Part shown: in pieces, positions 37,250-48,402 of the stretch
Layout of the letters: the number at the start of each line of letters is the position of its first letter
How positions within the stretch are numbered: the first letter of the stretch is position 1
Assembly: GCF_001638985.1 (NCBI RefSeq)
Contig: NW_017265137.1
Coordinates: 1,081,054 to 1,145,053, forward strand
Reading direction: 5' to 3'
Source of the DNA: Phycomyces blakesleeanus NRRL 1555(-)
Lineage: Eukaryota > Mucoromycota > Mucoromycetes > Mucorales > Phycomycetaceae
DNA length: 64,000 nucleotides
The notes under the pieces: generated by a model
Seen by the model: only the letters and a program-made list of their open reading frames with translations
Told to the model about the DNA's origin: nothing
Databases searched by the model: none
Position numbers and translations under genes: made by a program

Positions 37250-37312
37250 ACGAACTTCAATGATAACATAATCTTTAATGATAACATAAATGAACTTCAA
37301 TGATAACATTAT
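37250..37312. repeat. Three imperfect copies of CTTCAATGATAACATAA
   Basis: Short tandem/near-tandem direct repeats immediately after the Tc1 relic. Confidence 0.6.
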
Positions 37313-37601
37313 AAATGGATTTTGAGTGATACAAGAGTGAATTTCAGCCGGAGTCAAAAGAAACTATGATCAATTGGAAAACGAGCTTTGGGGGGTGGAG
37401 TCATTGTAAAAATAAAAATAAAATATAGCAAACAATCACTGCAACAAGGCTAAACGATCTGGCTGACCTGGATTATTATTATTATTGTTCTATAATTATT
37501 TGTGCCTATAAAAGCCCAGGTGGCCCAACCTCACCACCCTTTTTCTTCTCTTCTTTTTCTTTTTCCCTCAATCCACCTTTTCCCAGCACCCAAAGCTATC
37601 G

Positions 37602-38369
37602 ATGCTTCATGCACCAGTTCCACCAGCAAGATTACCCATTCCACCCGGGTTCATAGGTAAAATATTCAACCTTTAATTGAGGAAGATTTAAATAAATAAA
37701 CTGGTACTAATCTTGCTAAATTTTTATTTTGTTTTCAGATTTTGCTTCTTCTTCGTTTGATGCAATTCTCTATCCAGCTGCTATTCCTCCAACTACACCA
37801 ATATCAGATAATCAAAGCGTCCAACGAAGATCTAGCCATCTTCCGGACCTCGTACCATTTATCCAACTTATAACCGAAAAATGCAATATCTTACCGGTTC
37901 ACCTTGTAATGGCCCTTATGTACGTCCAGCGGTTTCGTAATGGTCTACCTGCAGGTAATACATCTATATCTATATATACACACTTGTATGTGTGTATGTG
38001 TGTGTGTGTGTTTAGTCATTCGATTGTTTTCTTTTAATTAATTAATCTCTGCTATTGCTAACATTATTATTTTCATTTGATTTTCAAAAAAAAGGTTACA
38101 AGGCAGAACCTGAAGCTGCTCACCGTATATTTGTGGCCAGCTTGTTGGTAGCCAGCAAATATAGTGACGATAACTGTCTGTCCACACGTCAGGTGGTTCG
38201 TGCTGCAGGCGATGTCTGGTCTATTAAGGAGATCACCCGTATGGAGATTGGCTTTCTTTGCTTCCTCCATTGGGATCTTCACATTCATCCTGATGAGATG
38301 GCTACCTTTTTACGAAATCTCAACTTTGACATTTCTCTTATTCTTCCCTCACCTTCCTTGTTTTGTTAA
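37602..38369 (+). CDS. Cyclin-domain protein
   Basis: Three exons: 37602-37656, 37739-37954 and 38095-38369, giving 181 residues. A cyclin N-terminal box covers most of the protein: LVPFIQLITEKCNILPVHLVMALMYVQRF, then EPEAAHRIFVASLLVASKYSDDNCLSTRQ and IKEITRMEIGFLCFLHWDL. The SKYSDD and LLVASK positions and the MExxFLxxLxWDL helix are characteristic. This form, with little outside one cyclin box, resembles fungal cyclins of the Pcl type that partner a Pho85-like kinase, but the exact class is inference. The TM-like run after the box (LNFDISLILPSPSLFC) ends the protein. It sits 1.5 kb before a phosphate exporter on the same strand; a functional link is only suggestive. Confidence 0.82.
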
Positions 38370-39836
38370 ATTTCCGTTATCCTTTCTTTCTTTCTGTATT
38401 ATTATTATTAGCTTTATTTTCTCCTGTTTATATTTTCGAACTATATAATCCACAATAATAATACCCTGTATAGCATTCTTTAATAGTTGGCTAGTCAATT
38501 TAAATAAATCATTATTATATTATATTCTTAATAATAAATAATAAATAATAGTAATATTGATACTTTATCATATCATATTATATTATATTATATCATGTTA
38601 TATGCACCATGAAAATAATAATAATAAGAATAATAATAAGCATCTTTACATTATGATATTAGGCAATTAATATCCAAGGGAAAGAAAAATAGAAGAAGAG
38701 AGATATACAATAAATCAAACAAGATTCCTCATTATTTAATTTAATTTAATTTATATTCTCTATTGTACTATATTGTATTATCGCCTCACGTCATCTCTTT
38801 ATATATATATAAAATAGAAAACAGGAACTTAAAAGTGATCGACACAGGGTTTTTTTTGTTTTGTTACTGTGTGACAGCAAAGCAAGACAACAAGGCACGT
38901 TGTTTTTCAATAGGCCTTTTTGCAATACCTATTTGATCTATTTTAATTAATTTTCTCTCAACCAGCAAAATAAGTCATATTCTATTGGCTAGGATCATCA
39001 CCCCCAATAATTTTAACATTAATAAAAGTGTATGAAATATACATGTGCGTGCATACGAAGTAGTAAGTGAGTAAATGAGAGAATGGGTGAACTAGTTAGT
39101 GAGAGTGTGAGTTAGTGAGTTAGCGAGTGGGCAGGTCGATCAATGAGAGTAAGTATATTATAATAATTATAATAAAAAAGACTCTTTATATACATAATCT
39201 ATATATATATATATATATATTACTTACTGCACAGTAATATTAATAGTAGTAATCATATTAATATGTTTCCATGACAGCAAAATTAATAAATTAATAAATT
39301 AATAAATAAAGATTGCCATGGATTCGCACAATTTTTCTTCTTAAAAAAGTATATATATATATATATATATATATTTAAATATATCCTATTTAAACAAGAT
39401 CTTTGTGTATATATGTATATATGTATATATGTATTTGTCTTTTATTGTTATTTTATTTACCTATTTATTTATTTATTTATTTTAAAAGAAGGGATAGTAA
39501 CCAGTAGCATGAGGTGTAAGTAATGACGTGTGTGGGACACTGATCTCATTTGAGAAAATAAGGGTATCGAAGTGGTGCTGGCGGTACAAGTGTAAAGGGA
39601 ATATACGTGACAGAAACACGTCGAGATTTCAACATTTCTCACCTATAAAATAAGCCGTTTTCTCTTTTTAACCGGTTATCTCTTTCACAATTATCTTTCC
39701 CGAAAAGAATACCGTACAGCAATATATACACATATATACATACATATACATATGTATATCATACCCACACACATATAAATATATATATTTATAAATATCT
39801 ACATACCTTAACTTACATTAACCAAATCCAAGTCTC
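38370..39836. other. Intergenic, no gene seen
   Basis: Long AT microsatellites (TATTA near 38576, TA near 39200 and 39350, ATTTA near 39465) and a GAGTTAGT-type degenerate repeat (39065-39135). The last 300 bp should be the promoter of the SPX-EXS gene. Confidence 0.5.
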
Positions 39837-42800
39837 ATGAAGTTTGCAAAGGAACTCGAGGCTGAGAGTGTTCCAGAGTGGAAAAGAGCCTACATTGACT
39901 ACAGCGGTCTAAAGAAAAGGCTAAAGAATATAGCAAAGGTAATCCTTTCTTATAAATTTTTAGAGAAATATGTAGTTCTTGGACTGATATCTTCCTTCTT
40001 TATAGGCTAAAAAAGTCGCTAGTCAGTCTCAATCAACTTTCTTTGACGAAAACTACGCCCCTCGAGATCCAGAAACCGAAATCGACAATCAAATACACAC
40101 TGTGGATCCTGATCTCCAAAAGCCCGCAAAGCCAGGTCTTCCAGGACCTTATGGACATTCAAGATTGCACTCAGCAACACTGCCTCCTGATATTGGATCA
40201 AGCCTCCATCGACGCCAGTCAACCGTTTCGGGTTCACTGTTTCGCAGATTATCCACCCGATTTATGCGGGAGGACGCAGATTTGACCCGGACCACATCTT
40301 ATCCAGGTAACTGACCACTCGACCACACGTGTCCTTCCTTTTATTGCATGTCGGATCTCACGGCCTTTTTTTTTCTCTTTTGACGTTTACAGGATCTTCA
40401 CACCCAGGAGCACCTACCACTGTTGAGGAAGTACACCTTCGAGCAAACGATGCCGAGCGCGCCTTCTTTAATGCTTTGGATCAAGAATTCGAGAAAATCT
40501 CTCGATTCTACAAAGGTAACAAACAATAAGCTTTTGTATTATGTTTGGCTTGGAGAAATCTTTCAGAAAAAAAAGTATACAAGATTGTTCTGTTCTCAGC
40601 CATTCATTCTATTTTTACAGAAAAAGAGTCAGAGGCCGTAGCAAAATTGAAAGCCTTGAAGATACAGATACGACTGATATCAGAATTCGGGGTACAACTT
40701 TCCGAAATGGAGGTACAGCAACAGACTTTATATATACACTTATTCTACTTTGTATATGCAAGTTTATCAATAACTCAAAAATTGGTTTTTTTTTATTTAA
40801 TAACAGCTAGCTGATGCCCGTTACCATGAGAACGGGTCATTTAATCCATTACATTGGATAACGGGACACAGACCAGGAGTCGCCAGCCCTGATGGCTTTC
40901 ACTTGTCAGTCAAGTATGATAACCATATGAGTTACAATGTAAGCAAACTTAGATCCTTTCACTCCAAAAAAAGCAATCGTGCTTGCTATACTAAAGCTTT
41001 TGGGCTGATACAAAAAAAACAAATCACCAGGTTGCCAGAAGTAGATTGAAAAAGGCCTTTACTGAATTCTATCGGAGTATGGAGCTCTTACGGTCTTACA
41101 AGGTGAGTTATGATGTCGTTCAAGGCTGTTCAATTGTAGCACACAAACTGACTGAACAACAAAAAAAAACCTTCGTAATTGCACATCTTTCAGAGCCTCA
41201 ATCAAACTGGCTTCCGAAAGATCTTGAAGAAGTTTGACAAGGTGAGTCAGTATACAATACATTTTCTTGGGCTTTTTGGGCTTTTTTTTTCTTCTTTAAA
41301 AAAAAATAGCCGTGAACTGATATTAACTTTAATAATAGACTGCTGGTTGGGTAGCCAGCACTCCTTACATGAGAAAAGTAAGGCGCTCTTACTGGGTGAC
41401 ATCTAACGAATTAGATGAAGCCATACGAACCACAGAGGTAATACACATACAAGATTTATCACTTGAGAGCATACGATCTAACCAGACAAGTCTTTTATTT
41501 TTTTATTTTTTTACTTTTTTATTTTAAAAAAAAAACAACAACAAAACAACAACATTAAATACTTTAGGATCTGTTCGTAAAGGAGTTTGCTAATGGACAT
41601 CGAAGGCGTGCAATGGCCAAGCTTCGTGTACCTGAGAAGCAAGAGGTAAGCAAGAAATTTACAACCCAATTTCACCACAATAATAAGGCAAATTTGTTTC
41701 TTTACTTTAATTCTAATTCTTATTTATATATATATATATTTGTAGAGTTACACGGGAACTACCCTCAGAATCGGTTTATTTCTTGGTGCAGCCATTGCAA
41801 TGTTCTATCAGGTGTTCTCATTAGGTACTTTACACTCAATTGATTATAGAATGACATTAACTTTATTTTATTGTACCTAGCATCTGAAAAACTCAAGTAT
41901 CAAGTAGAGCCAAGTATCATATTCAATCTCCAAATATATGCCTGTTTTTCTCTACCAATTCTGTTTTGCCTCGGATTTGCTGTCAATACATTTGTCTGGA
42001 ACAAGTCTCGTATCAACTACAAGTTTATCTTTGAGCTGAATCCTCGAACTAACCTTAGCCATGATCAATTTGCAGAAGTAAGAATACAATATATACGTGT
42101 GTGTGTATGCACTTTTTGTGTAAAGCTATTAAACATTCAACACCCTATTTTAGTTACCTTCCCTGATGATATTTCTCATGTCAGTCATAATGTACATCGA
42201 CTTTTCAGAGAGTCTTGCGCCGACCATTCCGTCTAATTTGTGCCCAATGATACTATTTATTATCTTAATGGCTATCTGTTTGTGCCCGTTCAAAATTCTA
42301 TACTACTCTGCAAGAAAGTGGCTGGGTGCCACCTTGGTAAATAAACAGCATAATAAGCCTTTGGCTTTAATATAGCTATCTGCTCATCGTAAACCTAATC
42401 ATAATTATAATAACAGGCACGCATTTTTATGAGTTACTGTTACTCCGTTGAATTCCGAGACTTCTTTATCGCAGATGAGCTCAATAGTTTGGCTTATTCA
42501 TTCTGGACGTTGGCCTACTTTTTTTGTGCCTACAGCTGGCATTGGGAAGATTTGGGTAAGCCTCAATTCTTTTTCTTTTCTTTTTTTTTAAAAAAAAAAG
42601 AATATTACAAAACGCAAGGGGGGTGTTTATTTACAATACCTGTTTATTAGGTGCACACTGCTCTGTTATGCAGATGTGGTCAACACCAGTCCTTGCCTCA
42701 GTTCCCGCTTGGTGGCGTCTGTTGCAGTGCATACGACGTTACAAAGACTCTAGTGAATTTGTACATCTCCAAAACGGGTGCAAATATATTACCAGTATTG

Positions 42801-43915
42801 CAGCAGCAATGACAACGGGAACCAGACGTATATATCGTAAGTCTACAACTTGTGTACTATATTATTTCTTGATTACTTATCTATTCTGTTTGATAGCATT
42901 TCTTTGGTTAAAGATCCTGTGGATTGTGGCCTGTTCGATCAATTCAGCGTACACATCTATCTGGGACATTAAGATGGATTGGGGACTTTTGAGACCAAAC
43001 AGTAGACATTATTTGTTGCGCAATGAACTAGTGTTTTACAAATGGGTAACTAAGAGTTGTATACATGTATACAATTTATTTTTTGTTTGCCTATTCACAA
43101 AGGACTAACAGTTTTGTATAATTATTTTATGTTTAAAAGGCTTACTATGTGGCTGTGCCTATTAATGTTTTGCTTAGATTTGCATGGACTTTAAACCTGG
43201 CAAACTTTGCGATTCATCCTCAATTACTTGGATTTATTCTTGCAGTAGTTGAAGCACTTCGACGCCTGCAGTGGAACTTTTTTCGTCTTGAGAATGAGGT
43301 ACGCAGATTTTATTTTGCAGTACAGAACATGATTTACTTATCCCTGATTTTTATTTTTTATTTTTAAAACAACAAACAAACAAACCAACCAACCAACCAA
43401 CCAACCAACCAAAAAAACAAACAAACAAAACTTTGTATTTCTAGCACCTAAATAACTGCGGTGCCTATTGTGCTATCAAAGAAATTCCTCTTCCGTTTGC
43501 CATTACAGATGCTGCAAAGGCACTGTATGCAGAAGAAGAAGGTTCTATTCAGGCACCACCTCCTGAAACTGATGGTGTTCCACACGCTCCCACAATGGCT
43601 CCTCAACCCCTTGTTCGACACCAATCTTTGCTTCATCCTCTCCAGTCACCAATGGATGGACCTGCTGGTACTTTCTATGCCCGTCGTGATTTTGAGAACA
43701 GACGCGAGAATATTGAAGTTGAGGAGGGAAGCCACCCTCACAGGATTGCGCGCCAAGGGTCTGTTGTGCTAGATGCACTAGACCGAATCAGAGACATCAG
43801 AGATTCCGACACGAGCAGTGAAGGGTCTGAGGGCGATGAAAATGAAGAAGAAGAAGGTGACTCTGATTCACCTTCTACTCTTCATGAAAATACAGTGGCC
43901 AATTCTCGCCTGTAG
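39837..43915 (+). CDS. SPX-EXS phosphate exporter, Syg1/XPR1 family
   Basis: Seventeen exons between 39837 and 43915, all GT-AG and in frame, giving 869 residues. It has an N-terminal SPX domain: MKFAKELEAESVPEWKRAYIDYSGLKKRLK, then DQEFEKISRFYKGKE and RSYKSLNQTGFRKILKKFDK, with the Lys cluster that senses inositol pyrophosphates. A membrane region follows from about residue 350 (GLFLGAAIAMFYQV, LPILFCLGFAVNTFVW, MIFLMSVIMYIDF, ILFIILMAICLCPF). The EXS domain then has RYKDSSEFVHLQNGCKYITSI, LLRNELVFYKWAYYVAVPINVLLRFAW and VEALRRLQWNFFRLENEH. XPR1 exports phosphate; Syg1 was found as a G-protein signalling suppressor. A disordered acidic tail ends the protein. Exons: 39837-39938, 40006-40306, 40393-40515, 40621-40712, 40807-40938, 41031-41102, 41194-41241, 41339-41437, 41568-41645, 41746-41824, 41881-42077, 42154-42336, 42417-42555, 42651-42836, 42897-43045, 43140-43298, 43445-43915. 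Confidence 0.93.
43367..43430. repeat. (CAAA)n/(CAAC)n repeat in the last intron of the SPX-EXS gene
   Basis: Tandem CAAA units, then about seven CAAC units, then CAAA again, lying between the donor at 43299 and the acceptor at 43444. Confidence 0.85.
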
Positions 43916-44703
43916 TCAATATATTTTATAGCATCATTCTTTATTTTTGTTTCTACCTATTATTATTCATTGTAAATCATTTAAAGATATACATTCTATA
44001 ATCATCATGTAATTAATTACTTATTTACCTATCTACCTATTTACTCACTTAATTACTCTTATATACGCATATGGCAATCTTGCTATCGTATAATTGCTTT
44101 GGTAAAAAAAACGCAAAAGAAAGAAAGAAATGATTGGATAAATTGTCACAAATTTTGATCTATAGAAAGAGGAATAGAGAAATGAAGAAAATAGAAGAAG
44201 AAGGGTGGTGACTTCATACTAGCACATAATACCAAATCAAGTAAAGATGCACAGCATGTATAAATATGTATATATATATATATAGAATAAGTAGGGGGTT
44301 AATTCAAGAAGAATAGTGGTACTTGTCACCATATAGAGCAAAATTATCTGGAGACGGAAAGTGTAGAAATAAAACTGTAGCCCGTGTCCTATTTTATATA
44401 TCAACTATCCGGCCTATTTCACTCCTATTATTCCAGCCAAAAATAACGTGGGCTTGATACAAAACGTCTGCATTGCTCAGACAAGGTTTATAACAAAAAA
44501 GCAAACGTCCAAAAAGAGTATTTGATATTATATTTTATATAAATAATATTTTAACTTCATATGTATGGGGTCCGAAAGAAATGTTTCGCACCTTTTAATA
44601 TCCGTTAATGGTAAAGAGGATATCTCACCTTCAAATCCATGTCTAAAGATATACAATGCTTATTGAAGTATGATACTTGAAAGAATAAATATTAATACCA
44701 TAA

Positions 44704-45246
44704 TCATAAAAAGTAACTCTCATACCAAATTTGCTTAAGGTTCTTTTTTGCTAAAGTAATGTCAAATAGTTGGACATACTCAAGCAGAAATTTATAAAGA
44801 TATATTTGGATATCGCAATACTCAAATAAATTTACCTTGGGCTCATCCAAGCTTCTTGACTGGGAATATCTTTTCTTAAGATTTCTTTCAAAAGTTCTTC
44901 GCGTATTTTCCATAAGCCTCAGGTTTGGGTTATTTGGGAATCAATTCAAAACATCCAGTCCTTGCTCTTTCTGGAATATTTCTCCAACCTTTACATTATA
45001 AGCTTTGATATTATTTTCTGAAATCTATAACTACAGCTCTTAGCACCAGAAATGTTATGTAAAATTGGGTAGACGGCTTCGAATAACCTTCATATAAGTT
45101 GGTTTACCAAGGCTTTCATCTACAAAAACAAGTGGTCCAAGTCCTCCCGACCAGGCACACCCCAGACCACAAAAATTCTGCAAAGAAGTATGACACTCTT
45201 TGCAGGATTTCCCCCAATCCCTTGCACAAAGCATATCCTTGTACAT
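44704..45246 (-). pseudogene. Degenerate Tc1/mariner transposase, second copy
   Basis: Two separated minus-strand blocks in the right order. 45246-45055 reads GLGCAWSGGLGPLVFVDESLGKPTYMKVIRS, which matches the Tc1 GxxSVMVWG...GVGPLVxIDG...YxxIL stretch. 44950-44790 reads FPNNPNLRLMENTRRTFERNLKKR, which matches WPAxSPDLNPIENxWxxLKR. The middle (catalytic QDN region) is lost or scrambled and frames shift between the blocks. It differs from the copy at 36-37 kb, so the two are separate insertions. Confidence 0.6.
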
Positions 45247-45599
45247 TGTATTTTATCATTGGCACTAATTTATAAGAGCTTTACAACAAAATAGTATAGA
45301 TTATTCTGGTATAAAAGTCTTCAGATGAAGCAATAATAAAATGTGTCCTCATCTACCCTTATTTGATTGATCAAACCCTCTATTATCTTTGTTTATACAT
45401 CTATTTTCATTGTCACCGGCTTAGATCCGCTCTTAGCGATATGTATAAGCATACTTCTTGATATATCTGTCTCTTCTATATATTTATATATTCCACTGCC
45501 TTTCTTTACTGTCGGATAGACCTGAGCGTTATCACAGTAATTCGGTCTTTATATATATATTACCTTCTGAACTCGTTGGAAACTTTCGTTTATTCTTCT

Positions 45600-45966
45600 T
45601 TTTCTGACAACGTTGCACTACACCAACTCAACACTTATCAATCGCCATTCTTTCATTTCTTTGCCTCTTTGGGACAAGAGAGCTTATGCTCCACTTCTCT
45701 TCAACTTAACACCAGACCTGACTATTTTTATTCATCTTGTAAGATTCAAAATGTGGCTCATTGCTCTAAATGACAATTTACCACCGTTTATTCAAGTTTT
45801 TCTTAGTTTTATACCAAGTGAAACGGTCAAAGATTTGCGATTTGTAAGCCTAAGTTTTGTCAAAACTATACAAAAATATAGAACTTTGTTCATGGTGACT
45901 TTTCTGACAGTATTTTCTAGGCTAGAACTGACTTTATTCAATATGCTATTAAAAGTTTGTTACTAG
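45600..45966 (+). pseudogene. LINE reverse-transcriptase scrap
   Basis: An open frame of 117 codons includes LPLWDKRAYAPLLFNLTPDLTIFIHL. This resembles the RQGDPLSPLLFNLALEPLLR motif of non-LTR reverse transcriptases, with the key residues decayed. No YADD motif follows. The call rests on one motif, so it is moderate. Confidence 0.4.
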
Positions 45967-48402
45967 TACTTTTAATACTCAAGTTTATATGAAAGCTATA
46001 TATGGGTGGGAGAAGTAGCATTCTTTGATAAGATATGTTGTTTGCAGCACAGCCTGCTTTCATATATATATTTTAAGAAAAACCTAACTTTCGATTTTGG
46101 TGCATTTAGTTAAGACACAGTTCTGGCAGCCGTATTTCCATCAATATCGAGAGCAATTATTCTGCCCTTTTGCCACATCTTCGGGTGACAATTTTGGTTA
46201 TTAAAAATTGAAGTGGGTATATATATATAGTAGTAAGGGACAGTAAAAAAAATGTAGAAAAGTAAATACTTGAAGCATATTTACAGAAATTGCAAATACA
46301 TTACCAGGGAATAATATAGTATGGCAATGGACTAGCATCAAATAGACCTTTAATCATAAGTTTTAAAGATAGGAGCCTCCCCCTTACTATTTTTTTCAGC
46401 ACTGCTTTGGCACATTTTATTCTTCTTCACTTGTAGCAAATACTTTTACCAAATAAAGTGCTATACATTTGGGTACAACAATGGCAATATGCAGCTATAT
46501 TTTCGATCCATCTCCTACTACTCAAAATAGACTGAGCGCAATTGATCTTACTGTAGATATTGGTTACTTTCTTTTTGCAAAGCGTAAGCCACCAAGAAAC
46601 TTTGCTAGGCCCGAAACCAATCATCTCTATAAGGGTATAGCTCAAATATATGGCCCGACATATTTAATTATGTATTAAATATAAATATATCGCTTTCAAA
46701 ATAAAATCGTCTTCAAAAAAAATTAACTTTTGATACTTATTTTTATAATCAATTTTATTTTATTTTTGAGACATTTAACAAACATTAAAGTCTGGATCTC
46801 TAAAGAAAGTGTAACACTGAAGGGATTATGGTTACATTCACAACCAGAAAGTGACATATCCACTCAGTATTATGTTTTAAGCGGCTGTCCCGTAGGTGAG
46901 TGACACACTCTAAACGGATATGTTCAAGACGTAGCTGGTACTATAAATATTTTCATTTAAGTATTTTGGTTTAGTGATAATATGAGTGAAGTTCGGATTG
47001 AAAGCAAAATTCAACCTAACACCCATTTACTTTTTAAAGATGCTGTTCTATATACGTGCCATCGATTAATTTCACTTACTTTATAAAATCTTGCGATGTA
47101 TCGCATCTAGACCATAATTACTGTCAAACTTTATTTAGCTATATGCTTAAACATATTAAAAGTAAAAGAAATACACTTATTTTGATAAAAGCTTTTTTTT
47201 TGTCATTAGCGTTATTTTATATTTATCAACGACTTTTACAAATATTAGCCTTGACATAGTGAGGACCATAAATAAATGAAACTAAAAATTTGGAAATCAA
47301 ATCTATAAAAGGCAAATGAATCGATCGGCATAATGTTTCCATGGCAATTCTCATACAAATTTAATTTGTAAACTTTCTAATTCTGAGTGAGTTAGTGTAA
47401 GTTGAAGTAAAATTGTGGGCTTATGCTTATATTTGTCGTTTTCAAAACCAATTTAAAAAACCAAATATCTAAAAGGCAAGCTATATACAGGGGTTTACTT
47501 TTGAGGAGAATGTTTTCATCGTACTCTAAGTCTTAGATTTGATATTGAAAACCTTGAATAAATATAATTCTTTTCTTAACACCTATATACATATACCCAA
47601 GGTGCGATGAATTAAGAAAAATATTAAAGATTAGGCTGTTTGAAGAATACATTAAAACAAGCAAGATAAAGCTTACTTGTAAAATATCAATATGGATTTA
47701 CTATTTTTATACAACATTTTACCCACCAAAATAAATCAAGAATTGGATCAACTTATTGAATACCCATAAATGAATTCCATCTGTTGAATGTCAATGTATA
47801 TCCGGGTAAACAATACGATGTAAAGGAACGGATGCTATGACGACTGGTTTTCTATTTTCAAAGTAACTGAGTATTAAGCACATGGTGGCACGGGTAAAGT
47901 TCAGTTTCGTTTTCACCCGCAATATATTAAATGATGACATTCATTTCCTATAACTCCTTCCTTATATTCTTTTTATAAGACAAAATATTACTAGATAGGA
48001 ATTGGATTGATCCAGAGATTATAAATACAGATCCTCTCAAAGGACTGTAATTATAATACTTCTGTAAATAATTATATATCTCGAAACAACAGCTACAACA
48101 GCAGAGAATCATAGTATAGCACAATCGGTTTTATCTCGAGCATAATCTTGTAATATATATATATCAATTTTATTTTCGTTCTTTATCTTTCTTTTTTTCT
48201 TTTTTTTTGGAGTGGGAATGCTGCTTTTGTTACAATTGAATAGAAATTATTACAAGAATAAGAGGAAGTAATAATAGTAATAATAGTAATAATAATGAGA
48301 GGATGAAAGAATGGTTCAATAAGAAGAAATGGTAAAAGAAATGATAGAAGAAGTGTTAGAAAAGGCAGAAGCAGAAGAAGTTTTTTTTTTTTTTTGGAAG
48401 TT

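Larger units (their letters stand above)
32171..37601. other. Gene-poor region with transposon relics
   Basis: About 5.4 kb with no intact gene. The first kilobase is AT-rich PUS7 promoter DNA. From about 32870 onward many short broken frames appear; two can be related to transposons and are listed separately. Others, including plus-strand frames at 32887-33096 and 34180-34416, look like decayed coding DNA but are not recognised. Confidence 0.5.
43916..48402. other. Gene-poor region with transposon relics
   Basis: About 4.5 kb without an intact gene. A Tc1 relic and a LINE relic are listed separately; the stretch 46000-48200 has many stops and no recognisable domain. The right end holds the 3' UTR of the Zn2Cys6 gene with a T-run at 48380. 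Confidence 0.5.

Noticed and set aside
39519..39625. ACGTG-containing words upstream of the SPX-EXS gene as Pho4-like sites.
   Set aside because: None is the CACGTG core, and the matches are too short to support the claim.
41109..41154. ATGATGT and CTGACTGA in an SPX-EXS intron resemble C/D snoRNA boxes.
   Set aside because: Only about 45 nt apart, the terminal stem is 3 bp, and the guide matches no rRNA stretch I recognise.
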